Of a DNA stretch of 64,000 bases, positions 51,635-58,569 are shown one piece after another. How positions within the stretch are numbered: the first letter of the stretch is position 1; each line of letters opens with the position of its first letter. The notes beneath the pieces are model-generated. The model was given only the letters and a program-made list of their open reading frames with translations, had not been told where the DNA came from and made no database searches. Position numbers and translations under genes: made by a program. The stretch comes from Salinilacihabitans rarus (lineage in GTDB: Archaea > Halobacteriota > Halobacteria > Halobacteriales > Natrialbaceae), in the NCBI RefSeq assembly GCF_024296665.1, contig NZ_CP100762.1, forward strand, positions 434,001-498,000. The letters run 5' to 3'.

Positions 51635-52060
51635 ATGTCCGTTGGCGAACTCGGTCCGGAGGAGGTCGTAACGGCGAGCAAAGGACGTTCGCTGGGGGAG
51701 ATCACGGAACTGCTCGACTCCGAAGGCGTGGGGGCGGTCGTGATCACCGACGACGACGCTCCCGTCGGGATCGTCACCGACCGTGACGCCGCTCTGGCGA
51801 TCCACCGGCACGACGACGTCTCGGACGTCCCCGTGGAGGACGTGATGACGGCCGATCCGGCGACGATCCGGGAAGACGAGGAGGCGATCGAGATTTCGCG
51901 AGCGATCGAGGAACACAACGTTCGCCGGTTCCCCGTCGTCGACGAAAACGGGAAGCTGACCGGGATCGTCACCCTCGACGACCTCGTCGCGGTGATCGGC
52001 GAGCAACTCGACAACGCCGCGGAGACGATCGAAGTCCAGTCGCCGGAGTACAGCCCCTGA
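51635..52060 (+). CDS. Two-CBS-domain protein
   Basis: 141 residues comprising one pair of CBS domains: VGAVVITDDDAPVGIVTDRDAALAI (first) and VRRFPVVDENGKLTGIVTLDDLVAV (second), linked by VEDVMTADPATIREDE. Such Bateman modules bind adenosine nucleotides and regulate partners. It follows the double-Usp gene by 104 nt with a TATA-like TTGAATA (51599-51605), so it is probably a separate unit in the same stress neighbourhood. Confidence 0.9.
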   Translation: MSVGELGPEEVVTASKGRSLGEITELLDSEGVGAVVITDDDAPVGIVTDRDAALAIHRHDDVSDVPVEDVMTADPATIREDEEAIEISRAIEEHNVRRFPVVDENGKLTGIVTLDDLVAVIGEQLDNAAETIEVQSPEYSP

Positions 52061-52227
52061 CGTAGCGCGATCGGTAGCCGACCCGACGCTACACCGAGCA
52101 CCTCGGGAGGTGTTCGCGGGCGGCCGCTCCACCACCTCCCCGCCGGGCACCACCACTGCGATGAGATTCCACGCTCTTGCCCGGTCGAGACGGACAGCAG
52201 GTCGCCGCCGAGCCTGCGTAGCAACAC

Positions 52228-53010
52228 CTAGTCGAGCAGGTCCGCGATTTCGGCAAGCGAGTCGAGGACGTAGTCGGGCCCCGCGGCGGCGTCCGCGACG
52301 TCCGCGCGGCTGGTCAGCCCGGTCGTGACGAGCGCGGTCGTCATGTCCGCCCGGCGGCCGAGTTCGACGTCGGTGTCGAGGCGGTCGCCCACCACGAGCG
52401 TCCGCTCGGGCGGGACGCCGAGACGGTCGATCGCCGCCGCCGCGGCGACGTCGGAGGGCTTTCCGAGGACGGCGTCCGGCGGGCGGCCCGCGATGGCCTC
52501 CAGCGCCCCGAGGATCGCGCCGGAGCCGGGCATCGAGCCGTTCTCGGTCGGGATCGTCGAGTCGGGGTCCGTGCCGTAGAACGGTACGCCCCGTTCGAGG
52601 GCGGTCTGGGCCTCGCCGAGGCGGTCGTAGCTCAGCCCGCGGTCGATCGAGCCGAGGACGACGTCCGCCGCCGTCGGCTCCGCCGTCACGACGAGGTCCC
52701 GGGTTTCGAGGATCGCCCGGAGCCGGGACTCGCCGAGGAGGTAGATCGCGTCGTCGGCGTGGTTCGCGGCGAGGTACTCGGCCGTCACCGTCGCCGAGGT
52801 GAGCACGTTTCGGGGGTCGACCTCGATGCCGTGGTCCCCGAGGCGGTCGCCGTAGTGGGCCGCCCCGCGGGTCGGGTTGTTCGAGAACAGCAGCCGGGGG
52901 ACGCCGGCCGCGTCGAGCGCTCGTAGCCCGTCGACCGCGCCGGGGAGCAACGCGTCGCCGCGGACGATGGTGCCGTCGACGTCGAGGATCGCCGCCTCGA
53001 AGGGAGCCAT
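52228..53010 (-). CDS. HAD-family hydrolase (NagD/4-nitrophenylphosphatase-like)
   Basis: 260 residues from the ATG at 53010. It is a class IIA HAD phosphatase. Motif I is AILDVDGTIVRGD, motif II LFSNNPTRG, motif III with the Lys in AVLGKPSDVAAAA and motif IV in VVGDRLDTDVELG. The C2-type cap lies between motifs II and III. Members dephosphorylate sugar or nucleotide phosphates and glycerol phosphate. It is transcribed away from the split gene to its right. Confidence 0.9.
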   Translation of the reverse strand: MAPFEAAILDVDGTIVRGDALLPGAVDGLRALDAAGVPRLLFSNNPTRGAAHYGDRLGDHGIEVDPRNVLTSATVTAEYLAANHADDAIYLLGESRLRAILETRDLVVTAEPTAADVVLGSIDRGLSYDRLGEAQTALERGVPFYGTDPDSTIPTENGSMPGSGAILGALEAIAGRPPDAVLGKPSDVAAAAAIDRLGVPPERTLVVGDRLDTDVELGRRADMTTALVTTGLTSRADVADAAAGPDYVLDSLAEIADLLD

Positions 53011-53098
53011 GTCGGGACGAAGGGGCGGCGTGCTGTTGAGCGTTCTGCCGGACGGCCGCGTGGGAATTCTTATTCGGGGCCGCCGCCTACGCGCGAGC

Positions 53099-53190
53099 AT
53101 GACACTCGAGGTCGAGCCGACCTCGACGAGGAGGGGTACGCCGTCGCCGGCGACCTCGCGCTCTTCGCGGACTACGATTTCTTCTCGGGC
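53099..53190 (+). pseudogene. 5' remnant of the gene split by the insertion
   Basis: A start MTLEVE (ATG 53099) resembles MALDVE of the intact homologue at 53206-53664. A shift in frame then gives ADLDEEGYAVAGDLALFADYDFF, which aligns with DLEETDYEVVADLNLIRQFDFF of the same homologue. About 60 residues between the two pieces are missing and similarity stops after FF. The downstream half appears at 55047-55304. A TATA-like CTTATTC (53069-53075) lies before the ATG. I infer a host gene broken by the insertion and then decayed. Confidence 0.5.
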
Positions 53191-53205
53191 GGCCCGGCCG
53201 TTGTT

Positions 53206-53664
53206 CTAATCGAAATCGGGCAGATCGTCCGGTGGTTCGTAGTCGGATTCCCAATCGATGTAGTCGTCTTTCAGTACCTCACAGACGATTTGCCCTAGTT
53301 CGGTCAGTTCGGCATTGATCGACGATACGCTTCCCCACGAATCCAGATCCGAGTGGTACTCGCGTTCTCGCCAATCTTCGGGGATCCCAGGTGCGTGGTA
53401 GCCTACCCTGTCGGCAAACGAATCCCAAAAAAAGTCAAATTGTCGTATCAAATTCAGATCGGCCACTACCTCGTAGTCGGTTTCCTCGAGATCGGTGTCT
53501 TCGGCCCAGATGTCCCACGCCTGTTGCCACGCGCCGTCGTTCAACAGGGTCGATATCTCGTCCCGCTTGTAATCCGTCTCACCGACTATTTCGGCGTCGT
53601 CGTACTCGTTAGGATCTACGTCCCGCAACTCGGGCGGGTCGGGAGTCTCCACGTCCAGGGCCAT
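53206..53664 (-). CDS. 152-residue acidic protein, homologue of the split host gene
   Basis: 152 residues, no signal peptide and no membrane helix; very acidic with many Asp/Glu/Trp (WQQAWDIWAEDTDLEE, FDFFWDSFADRVGYHAPG, DYIDWESDYEPPDDLPDFD). The C-terminal half is almost identical to the fragment encoded on the opposite strand at 55047-55304. The gene has lower GC and more A/T third positions than neighbours, a sign of transfer. I do not know the family. The size, acidity and presence of a duplicated diverged copy recall immunity proteins of polymorphic toxin systems, which is only inference. Confidence 0.75.
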   Translation of the reverse strand: MALDVETPDPPELRDVDPNEYDDAEIVGETDYKRDEISTLLNDGAWQQAWDIWAEDTDLEETDYEVVADLNLIRQFDFFWDSFADRVGYHAPGIPEDWREREYHSDLDSWGSVSSINAELTELGQIVCEVLKDDYIDWESDYEPPDDLPDFD

Positions 53665-53739
53665 ACGTTGGCTAAGCGACCTGCATTCATAAGAATAGGT
53701 GACGCCGGATTGCCCCCACAGATTCGCGTGTAGGCTATC

Positions 53740-54052
53740 CTCCTCGCGCCTATAACGAGTCTCACTATCGTATCGCGTGATTGCGTGGCCGCGTACGGTC
53801 TTCGGTCGAACTCGACTTCGACTTTCACGTCGATGTACTCGTGGTACAGGTCAGCCACACCGTCGTGGATCTGCTCGCCTTCCGTGGAAATGGCGCGGCC
53901 GCGCCATTCCTGCAATTCTCCCGTCACGGCCGGGTTCGAACTCTCTTGCAGCCGACTCACGAAGTGACCGTCGTTCCCATCGATCAACGCGAAGCGGCGG
54001 TACTTGAAGCAGGCTCGATCGAACGGAACGAGCCGACAGCGGGAGGTATCCG
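53740..54052 (-). pseudogene. Coding-like frame without a start, inside the insertion
   Basis: On the minus strand a frame reads CRLVPFDRACFKYRRFALID, HFVSRLQESSNPAVTGELQEW, VADLYHEYIDVKVEVEFDRR, which looks like real protein, directly after the stop of the lipoprotein gene. It has no ATG at the front; TTG or GTG codons inside could start a shorter form. Its 3' part runs into the spacer before the acidic protein. I cannot name it. The remaining bases of 53665-54052 hold nothing else that I can see. Confidence 0.3.
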
Positions 54053-54718
54053 TTACGCCGCCGGGAACGTTATCTCGATGCTGTCGTCGTATTCGACCGT
54101 TGCTGTGACTGGATTGAGCGTTTCGATAGTTACTTCCACCTCTTCGACCCCATCGGATACTTCGTAAACCTGCCATTCGTTCACGGAGTCACCGGGATCG
54201 AGTGCGATGTTTAGGCGACTACCATCGACCAGGACCGTCCACTCGCCTTCTTCACCATCCGCGTTAACGGTGATGTTTCCGGGGGCAAAGTCGATTCTTT
54301 CCTCACCAACGTTCTCGATCCGGAACTGACCGAGAAGGAAGGCTTCGCCGTCCTCGGCTTCCCAGAACTGATCACCGTCTTCAAGGGTGTCGTATACCTC
54401 TGCGTAAAACGAAACGTCGAGTTGTCCAGTCGGATCGTCAGGGTTGGCGTCGACACCCTCGATTGTCGGCTGACTGTCGACCAGTTCACCAAACTCGTTA
54501 CCTGCTGTCTCGGACCCGTCATCGCTATCGCCGTCGGTGTCGTCGGTGTCATCTGTGCCGTCGGTGTTGTCTGTGTTATCTGTGTCGTCGGTGTCAGCGC
54601 TGGAACTGTCGGTTGATGGTGGCTCATCGCCAGAATCAGCACATCCAGCCAACGCAACGGTGCTTAGACTACCGACTGCGGCGACCCCTTTTGTTGTAAG
54701 GAAGGTTCTTCTATGCAT
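54053..54718 (-). CDS. Tat-exported lipoprotein with Asp/Thr repeat and beta-sandwich domain
   Basis: 221 residues. The N-terminus HRRTFLTTKG followed by LSTVALAGC (Cys25) is a Tat signal with lipobox, so the mature protein is lipid-anchored outside. Residues about 33-75 are a linker of (D)DTDNTD repeats. The remainder is a beta-rich domain (FYAEVYDTLEDGDQFWEAED, FRIENVGEERIDFAPGNITV, VTIETLNPVTATVEYDD) similar to DUF4352-like immunoglobulin-type folds. Codon use is less GC-rich than its surroundings. It is part of the inserted segment. Confidence 0.8.
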   Translation of the reverse strand: MHRRTFLTTKGVAAVGSLSTVALAGCADSGDEPPSTDSSSADTDDTDNTDNTDGTDDTDDTDGDSDDGSETAGNEFGELVDSQPTIEGVDANPDDPTGQLDVSFYAEVYDTLEDGDQFWEAEDGEAFLLGQFRIENVGEERIDFAPGNITVNADGEEGEWTVLVDGSRLNIALDPGDSVNEWQVYEVSDGVEEVEVTIETLNPVTATVEYDDSIEITFPAA

Positions 54719-54954
54719 TAGTATCCTCTTCGGTTACGTTACCTAATTGATGGGGTAGTACTATCGTGGCTCTATTTGATTCCTTTGCCATCTGCATTCA
54801 TCTATCATTATCGAACTATCATAAATGTAATTGAAACAGTCACTATTTCTTTGAAATTTATATTGGGTTAAAATAATCGACGTCTGAAAGCTATGTATGA
54901 TCCGAACGCTGAACGCGACGTTAGACGATACTGAATTTTGAGGGTGGAGAACGG
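54719..54954. other. AT-rich gene-free stretch of the insertion
   Basis: About 235 nt of unusually AT-rich DNA, including TTTGAAATTTATATTGGG and GGTTAAAATAATCG, with no coding frame longer than a dozen codons. It holds likely promoters for the lipoprotein gene (minus strand) and possibly for the fragment that follows. Composition differs strongly from the host. Confidence 0.5.
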
Positions 54955-55038
54955 GTGACAGACGAGTTGGGTTTGACGTGGCAAGAGTTCGTCACCCAAG
55001 CGGCCGATACACTGGTCAAACGGGACGGTGTAGATTAG
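54955..55038 (+). pseudogene. C-terminal fragment resembling a ribbon-helix-helix type protein
   Basis: 27 codons from GTG (54955) to TAG: DELGLTWQEFVTQAADTLVK. The phrase 'GLTWqEF...AA..l' is typical of the second helix and tail of small haloarchaeal ribbon-helix-helix DNA-binding proteins. The upstream frame is closed 10 codons earlier, so the N-terminal strand is gone. Confidence 0.35.
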
Positions 55039-55046
55039 TTCCGTAG

Positions 55047-55304
55047 CTTCTCGAGAAGGGCGGCTTTGATTTCGGGATTGTCTGGGACGACTTCGCCGAC
55101 CGCGTCGGCTACCACGCGCCGGGCATCCCCGAGGACTGGCGCGAGCGCGAGACCCACCCCGACCTCGACTCGTGGGGGACGGTCTCGGCGATCAACGCCG
55201 AACTGACCGAACTCGGTCAGATCGCCTGCGACCTGCTGAAAGCGGAGTACGTCGACTGGGAGGCCGCGTACGAACCGCCGGAGGACCTGCCGGATTTCGA
55301 TTGA
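55047..55304 (+). pseudogene. 3' remnant of the split host gene
   Basis: The frame after TAG (55044-55046) reads LLEKGGFDFGIVWDDFADRV, then GYHAPGIPEDWRERETHPDL and DSWGTVSAINAELTELGQIA, ending EPPEDLPDFD at TGA 55302-55304. It is about 80 per cent identical by eye to the second half of the 152-residue protein encoded on the opposite strand at 53206-53664, but with host-like GC-rich codons. No start codon is present. It is best explained as the end of the host gene whose beginning is at 53099. It abuts the zinc-ribbon gene. Confidence 0.7.
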
Positions 55305-55448
55305 TCACTCCTGGGCGACCGAGAGGGTCTTCACGGCGCCGCGACACCGCGGACACGCGCCGGGCGTGTGCGCCTCGAACGCACGGTGACCACAGTCCAG
55401 ACACTCGTAGTACGATCTCGACGGCCTGTAGGGGCTCATGTAGACCAT
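55305..55448 (-). CDS. Rubrerythrin-like zinc-ribbon protein, 47 residues
   Basis: 47 codons from the ATG at 55448 (an ATG at 55439 would give 44). Two Cys pairs form a zinc ribbon: YYECLDCGHRAF and GACPRCRGAVKTL (CxxC...CxxC). These small proteins are common in haloarchaea and named rubrerythrin-like because the ribbon is like that of rubrerythrin; no iron domain is present. A TATA-like GGTTATGC lies 23-30 nt upstream, fitting a leaderless start at 55448. The stop codon touches that of the convergent remnant. Confidence 0.8.
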   Translation of the reverse strand: MVYMSPYRPSRSYYECLDCGHRAFEAHTPGACPRCRGAVKTLSVAQE

Positions 55449-55470
55449 GCGATCGAGTGGCACGGAGAGG

Positions 55471-55478
55471 GCATAACC
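55471..55478 (-). promoter_or_regulatory. TATA-like box of the zinc-ribbon gene
   Basis: GGTTATGC on the minus strand, 23-30 nt before the ATG at 55448; decides for this start over the one at 55439. Confidence 0.45.
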
Positions 55479-55555
55479 GTTTTGTTCGAACGATATACGG
55501 CCGATCTAGCGGTCTAATCGGATCTATATCGACTATATTTTCGGACGCTCGTCCA

Positions 55556-56113
55556 CTATCGCGCCGTCGCCACGACCGCGAACGTCGCCGGGCGCTCGCG
55601 GGCCTCCTCGACCTCGAAGCCGGCGGCCTCGAGGTCGGCGACGGCCTCAGCCGCGGAGAACCGTTCCTCGACCGGCGGACCCGCCTCGTCGTCGCCGGCC
55701 GCCGACCAGTCGACGGTCACGAGTCGCCCGCCCGGCCGGAGGACCCGCGCCAGTTCAGCGAACGCCTCGTCGCTCGCGTACTCGTGGTGGGTCATCGTCG
55801 AGTACGCCCCGTCGAGGCCGTCGTCGTCGAACGGCAGCGAGGCGACCGCGGCCGTCACGAGGTCGACGTTCTCCGGGACGCCCTTCTCGCGGTACCGGTC
55901 GTGCATCGCGGACTGGACGTCGACCGCGCGGAGGGTGCCGACGAACGGGGCGACGTCGTCGGCGAAGAAGCCGGTGCCCGAGCCGAGGTCGGCGACGACG
56001 TGGTCGGGTTCGGGCGCGAGCATCGCCACCAGTTCCTCGCGCGAACAGAGGCGGTAGCGCGACGGGTCCTCGAGGGCGTCGGCCCGTTCGATCGGGAACG
56101 TGTGAAAGCCCAT
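55556..56113 (-). CDS. Class I SAM-dependent methyltransferase
   Basis: 185 residues. It is a Rossmann-fold methyltransferase with motif I VVADLGSGTGFFADDVAP, the acidic end of strand 2 in RAVDVQSAM, motif II/III at LVTAAVASLPFDDDGLDGAYS and motif post-II VLRPGGRLVTVDW. The N-terminus (MGFHTFPIERADALEDPSRY) is typical of the small archaeal subfamily whose substrate is unknown. Together with the LLM-type gene upstream on the same strand it is separated by 69 nt, so it may not be co-transcribed. Confidence 0.87.
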   Translation of the reverse strand: MGFHTFPIERADALEDPSRYRLCSREELVAMLAPEPDHVVADLGSGTGFFADDVAPFVGTLRAVDVQSAMHDRYREKGVPENVDLVTAAVASLPFDDDGLDGAYSTMTHHEYASDEAFAELARVLRPGGRLVTVDWSAAGDDEAGPPVEERFSAAEAVADLEAAGFEVEEARERPATFAVVATAR

Positions 56114-56182
56114 GTCCCGGTTTCGAGACGGCGGCCGATGAATGTGCGCATTCGTGTCGACCGGGGCCGGGACAGGTCCCCG

Positions 56183-57187
56183 TCAGCGCAGCGCCGGCAC
56201 GACCTCGCTGCCGAGGCGGTCGATGCACTCGCGCATGGCGTCGGTTCCGATGCCGGGGTGGTAGGTGCGGAAGATGACGTGGACGTCGTCGCCGACCGCC
56301 TCGCGGTAGGCTTCGAGTTCCTCGACGACGTGGTCGGGAGTGCCGACCATCGCCTGCTCTCTCAACGCCCGCTTTCGCTCGGCCGGGAGTTCGGAGACCG
56401 GTTCGCCCGAGAAGATCTCGGCGTACCGGCGCTGGATGTAGAAGTAACCGTCGCGCATCGCCTCCCACGCGGCCTCGCGGGAGTCGCCGACGAAGCCGTG
56501 CCGGAGGACGTAGACGTCGAACTCGCCGTCGATCCCCTCCCGCTCGCGGACCGCCCGGACGTCCTCGACCCGTTTCCGCACGCCCTCGACCGACAGCGAC
56601 GACGGCGCACACCAGGCGTCGGCGATCCGGGCGGCCCGACGCACCGCCGGCCTGGCCTTCCCGCCGAGCATGATCGGCACCTCGCCGTCGGGTTTCGGCG
56701 TCACCGAGACCTCGGGGGAGACGTCGTGGAACGCGGCGTCGTAGTCGAGCGACCCCGCCGACCACGCCGCCCGCAGCAGTCGAACCTGCTCTTCGAGGCG
56801 CTCGACGCGTTCCTCGCGCGGGACGCCGAACGCCTCGAACTCGCGGGGGTTCGAGCCGATGGCGAGCCCCAGCGTCAGCCGGCCACCCGAGAGGAGGTCG
56901 ACCGTCGCGGCGTCCTCGGCCAGCCTGACCCCGTCGTACAGCGGCGCGAGCGCGATGCAGGGGCCGATCTCGATCCCGTCGGTCGCCGCGGCGAGCGCGC
57001 CCAGCGCCGGCATCGTCCCGGAGAGGTAGTCGTCGTCGGCGAAGTGGTGCTCGGAGACCCACGCGCTGTCGAGGCCGGCGTCGTCGATCGCGCGGGCCAG
57101 GTCGAGCATCTCCGCGTACAACTGCTCCCCGGTGCGGTCGTCGTCGGGGCGGCGCTGGCACGTGAACAGGCCGGTGCCGAGCTTCAT
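56183..57187 (-). CDS. LLM-class (luciferase-like, F420/flavin-dependent) oxidoreductase
   Basis: 334 residues of a TIM barrel bacterial-luciferase-like enzyme: MKLGTGLFTCQ at strand 1, WVSEHHFADDDYLSGTMPAL, EIGPCIALAPLYDGVRLAED, GGRLTLGLAIGSNPREFEAFG and the later VEELEAYREAVGDDVHV. The cofactor is FMN or F420; haloarchaea often use F420. The location near PaaK- and EthD-like genes suggests oxidation of an organic compound. The substrate is not known. Confidence 0.87.
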   Translation of the reverse strand: MKLGTGLFTCQRRPDDDRTGEQLYAEMLDLARAIDDAGLDSAWVSEHHFADDDYLSGTMPALGALAAATDGIEIGPCIALAPLYDGVRLAEDAATVDLLSGGRLTLGLAIGSNPREFEAFGVPREERVERLEEQVRLLRAAWSAGSLDYDAAFHDVSPEVSVTPKPDGEVPIMLGGKARPAVRRAARIADAWCAPSSLSVEGVRKRVEDVRAVREREGIDGEFDVYVLRHGFVGDSREAAWEAMRDGYFYIQRRYAEIFSGEPVSELPAERKRALREQAMVGTPDHVVEELEAYREAVGDDVHVIFRTYHPGIGTDAMRECIDRLGSEVVPALR

Positions 57188-57269
57188 GGAGGCAGATATT
57201 GCGGCGAACGTGTAAAGTCGTTCGTACGCCGCGAGGCGAGTCGGACGGCGGCGCGCCGGTTCGAGGGAC

Positions 57270-58565
57270 TCAGTACTCGATCGTCGTGATCTCCTCGACC
57301 GGCCACCGGCTCAGCACCTCGACGCCGTGCTCCCGGACGACGACCATCTCCTCGACGCGGACGCCCTGCCTGTCGGCGGGCTCCTGGGTCTCGACGGCCA
57401 TCGTCATCCCCTCCTCGATCTCGATCGGGTGCTCGGGCGAGAGGCCGCGCCAGATCAGCGGCGTCTCGTACAGCTGTAACCCCAGACCGTGGGCCCAGTG
57501 GTTCGTCGTCAGCTGCCAGTGCTCGTCGGCGCCGTAGAAGTCGGCGTGTTCGCCCGCCATGTCCGGGAACGCGGCGGCGATCTCGTCGGTCGTCGCGCCC
57601 GGTTCGATCTCCTCGAGGACGGCGTAGAGGTTCTCGACGGCCGTCTCGTACGCCTCTTTCTGCGCGTCGGTCGGCTCGCCCAGAGAGAAGGTGCGGTAGT
57701 AACACGATCGGTAGCCGAGGTAGCCGATATTGTAGAAGTCGGCGTAGACGAGGTCCCCGGGGCGGACGATCCGGTCGGTCGCGTTCGCCTGGTGTTTCGG
57801 CCACGTGTTCGGCCCCGAGGTGAGGTAGCCGCCGCCGACGAACGCCCCCTGTCGCCAGCACTCCTCGACGGCCTTCCCCCAGAGTTCGGACTCGCGCATC
57901 CCCGGTTTCGCCTCGTCTTTGATCCGCTGGAAGCCCGCCTCGCAGATGGCCGCGACCTGCCGGAGACACTCGATCTCGTCGCGGGTCTTTACCTTCCGGG
58001 CGTCCCACAGCAGCCGGTTTGCCGTCTCGGTGTCGACTTCGACGCCCCTCCTCTCGAACGCCCGGACCAGCCCCGTGTTCCCCACGTCGAGGCCCACCGG
58101 CTCGTCGGCGACGCCGTACTCCTCCAGCGCCTCGACGACCGTCTCCGCCATCTTCTCCGTCAGGAACTCCCGCGCGGAGTCGCTGCCCGACGCCCGCGGG
58201 ACGTTCCCGAGCCCCGGACAGGCGTACCGGACGTCGTCGAGCCACGGGCAGTTGAACCGCTGGTTGCTCGCGTGGTCGGCGGTGTCCCAGTGGACGACGT
58301 CGCCGGCCTCGGTCAGCAGGGTGTAGTGGTCGGCGCCGCTGCCGCCGGTCATCGCCAGCCCCGTCACGTACCGGACGTTCGGGTCCGAGACGAGCAGCGT
58401 CGATCCCAGCGCCGACTCGCGGAGCCGTTCGAGCGCCCGCGCCTCGCGCTCCTCGCGCAGCCGCTTCACGTCGATGCGCTCCTCCCAGTCGACGGCCTGC
58501 GTCCCGCGGGTGCCCTCCATGAAGCCGGGCTCGTACATGCCCCAACCATCACGAACGTCCCTCAT
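57270..58565 (-). CDS. M24-family (creatinase/aminopeptidase-like) protein with an altered metal site
   Basis: 431 residues from the ATG at 58565, which starts 4 nt after the PaaK-like gene stops (ATG at 58538 is an alternative). The N-terminal domain is creatinase-like (VRYVTGLAMTGG). The pita-bread domain has the first Asp in VYADFYNIGYLGYRS, but the second metal Asp of the usual 'GY.SD.TRTF' is Cys here (GYRSCYYRTF). Later ligands are HGLGLQLYE, ETQEP and VRVEEMVVV. So it may bind one metal ion or none, as creatinase does, and might be a lyase, a decarboxylase-like or hydrolase enzyme instead of a peptidase. Confidence 0.87.
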   Translation of the reverse strand: MRDVRDGWGMYEPGFMEGTRGTQAVDWEERIDVKRLREEREARALERLRESALGSTLLVSDPNVRYVTGLAMTGGSGADHYTLLTEAGDVVHWDTADHASNQRFNCPWLDDVRYACPGLGNVPRASGSDSAREFLTEKMAETVVEALEEYGVADEPVGLDVGNTGLVRAFERRGVEVDTETANRLLWDARKVKTRDEIECLRQVAAICEAGFQRIKDEAKPGMRESELWGKAVEECWRQGAFVGGGYLTSGPNTWPKHQANATDRIVRPGDLVYADFYNIGYLGYRSCYYRTFSLGEPTDAQKEAYETAVENLYAVLEEIEPGATTDEIAAAFPDMAGEHADFYGADEHWQLTTNHWAHGLGLQLYETPLIWRGLSPEHPIEIEEGMTMAVETQEPADRQGVRVEEMVVVREHGVEVLSRWPVEEITTIEY

Positions 58566-58569
58566 AAAC

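Larger units (their letters stand above)
53191..55046. mobile_element. Lower-GC inserted segment splitting a host gene
   Basis: Between the two remnants of one small gene lies about 1.85 kb of clearly lower GC DNA, AT-rich between 54719 and 54960. It carries a complete reverse-oriented homologue of the split gene, a Tat lipoprotein, a frame without a start and a C-terminal fragment resembling a ribbon-helix-helix protein. I see no transposase and no long terminal repeats. The words CTTCTCG...GGCGGC recur at the two ends (53181-53194 and 55047-55064). It could be a gene cassette or the remnant of an integrated element. Confidence 0.5.

Noticed and set aside
53616-54176. The full 186-codon minus-strand frame as an intact gene
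   Set aside because: Its ATG lies in the lipoprotein gene in another frame and the first 45 residues are not protein-like; only the middle part looks coding.
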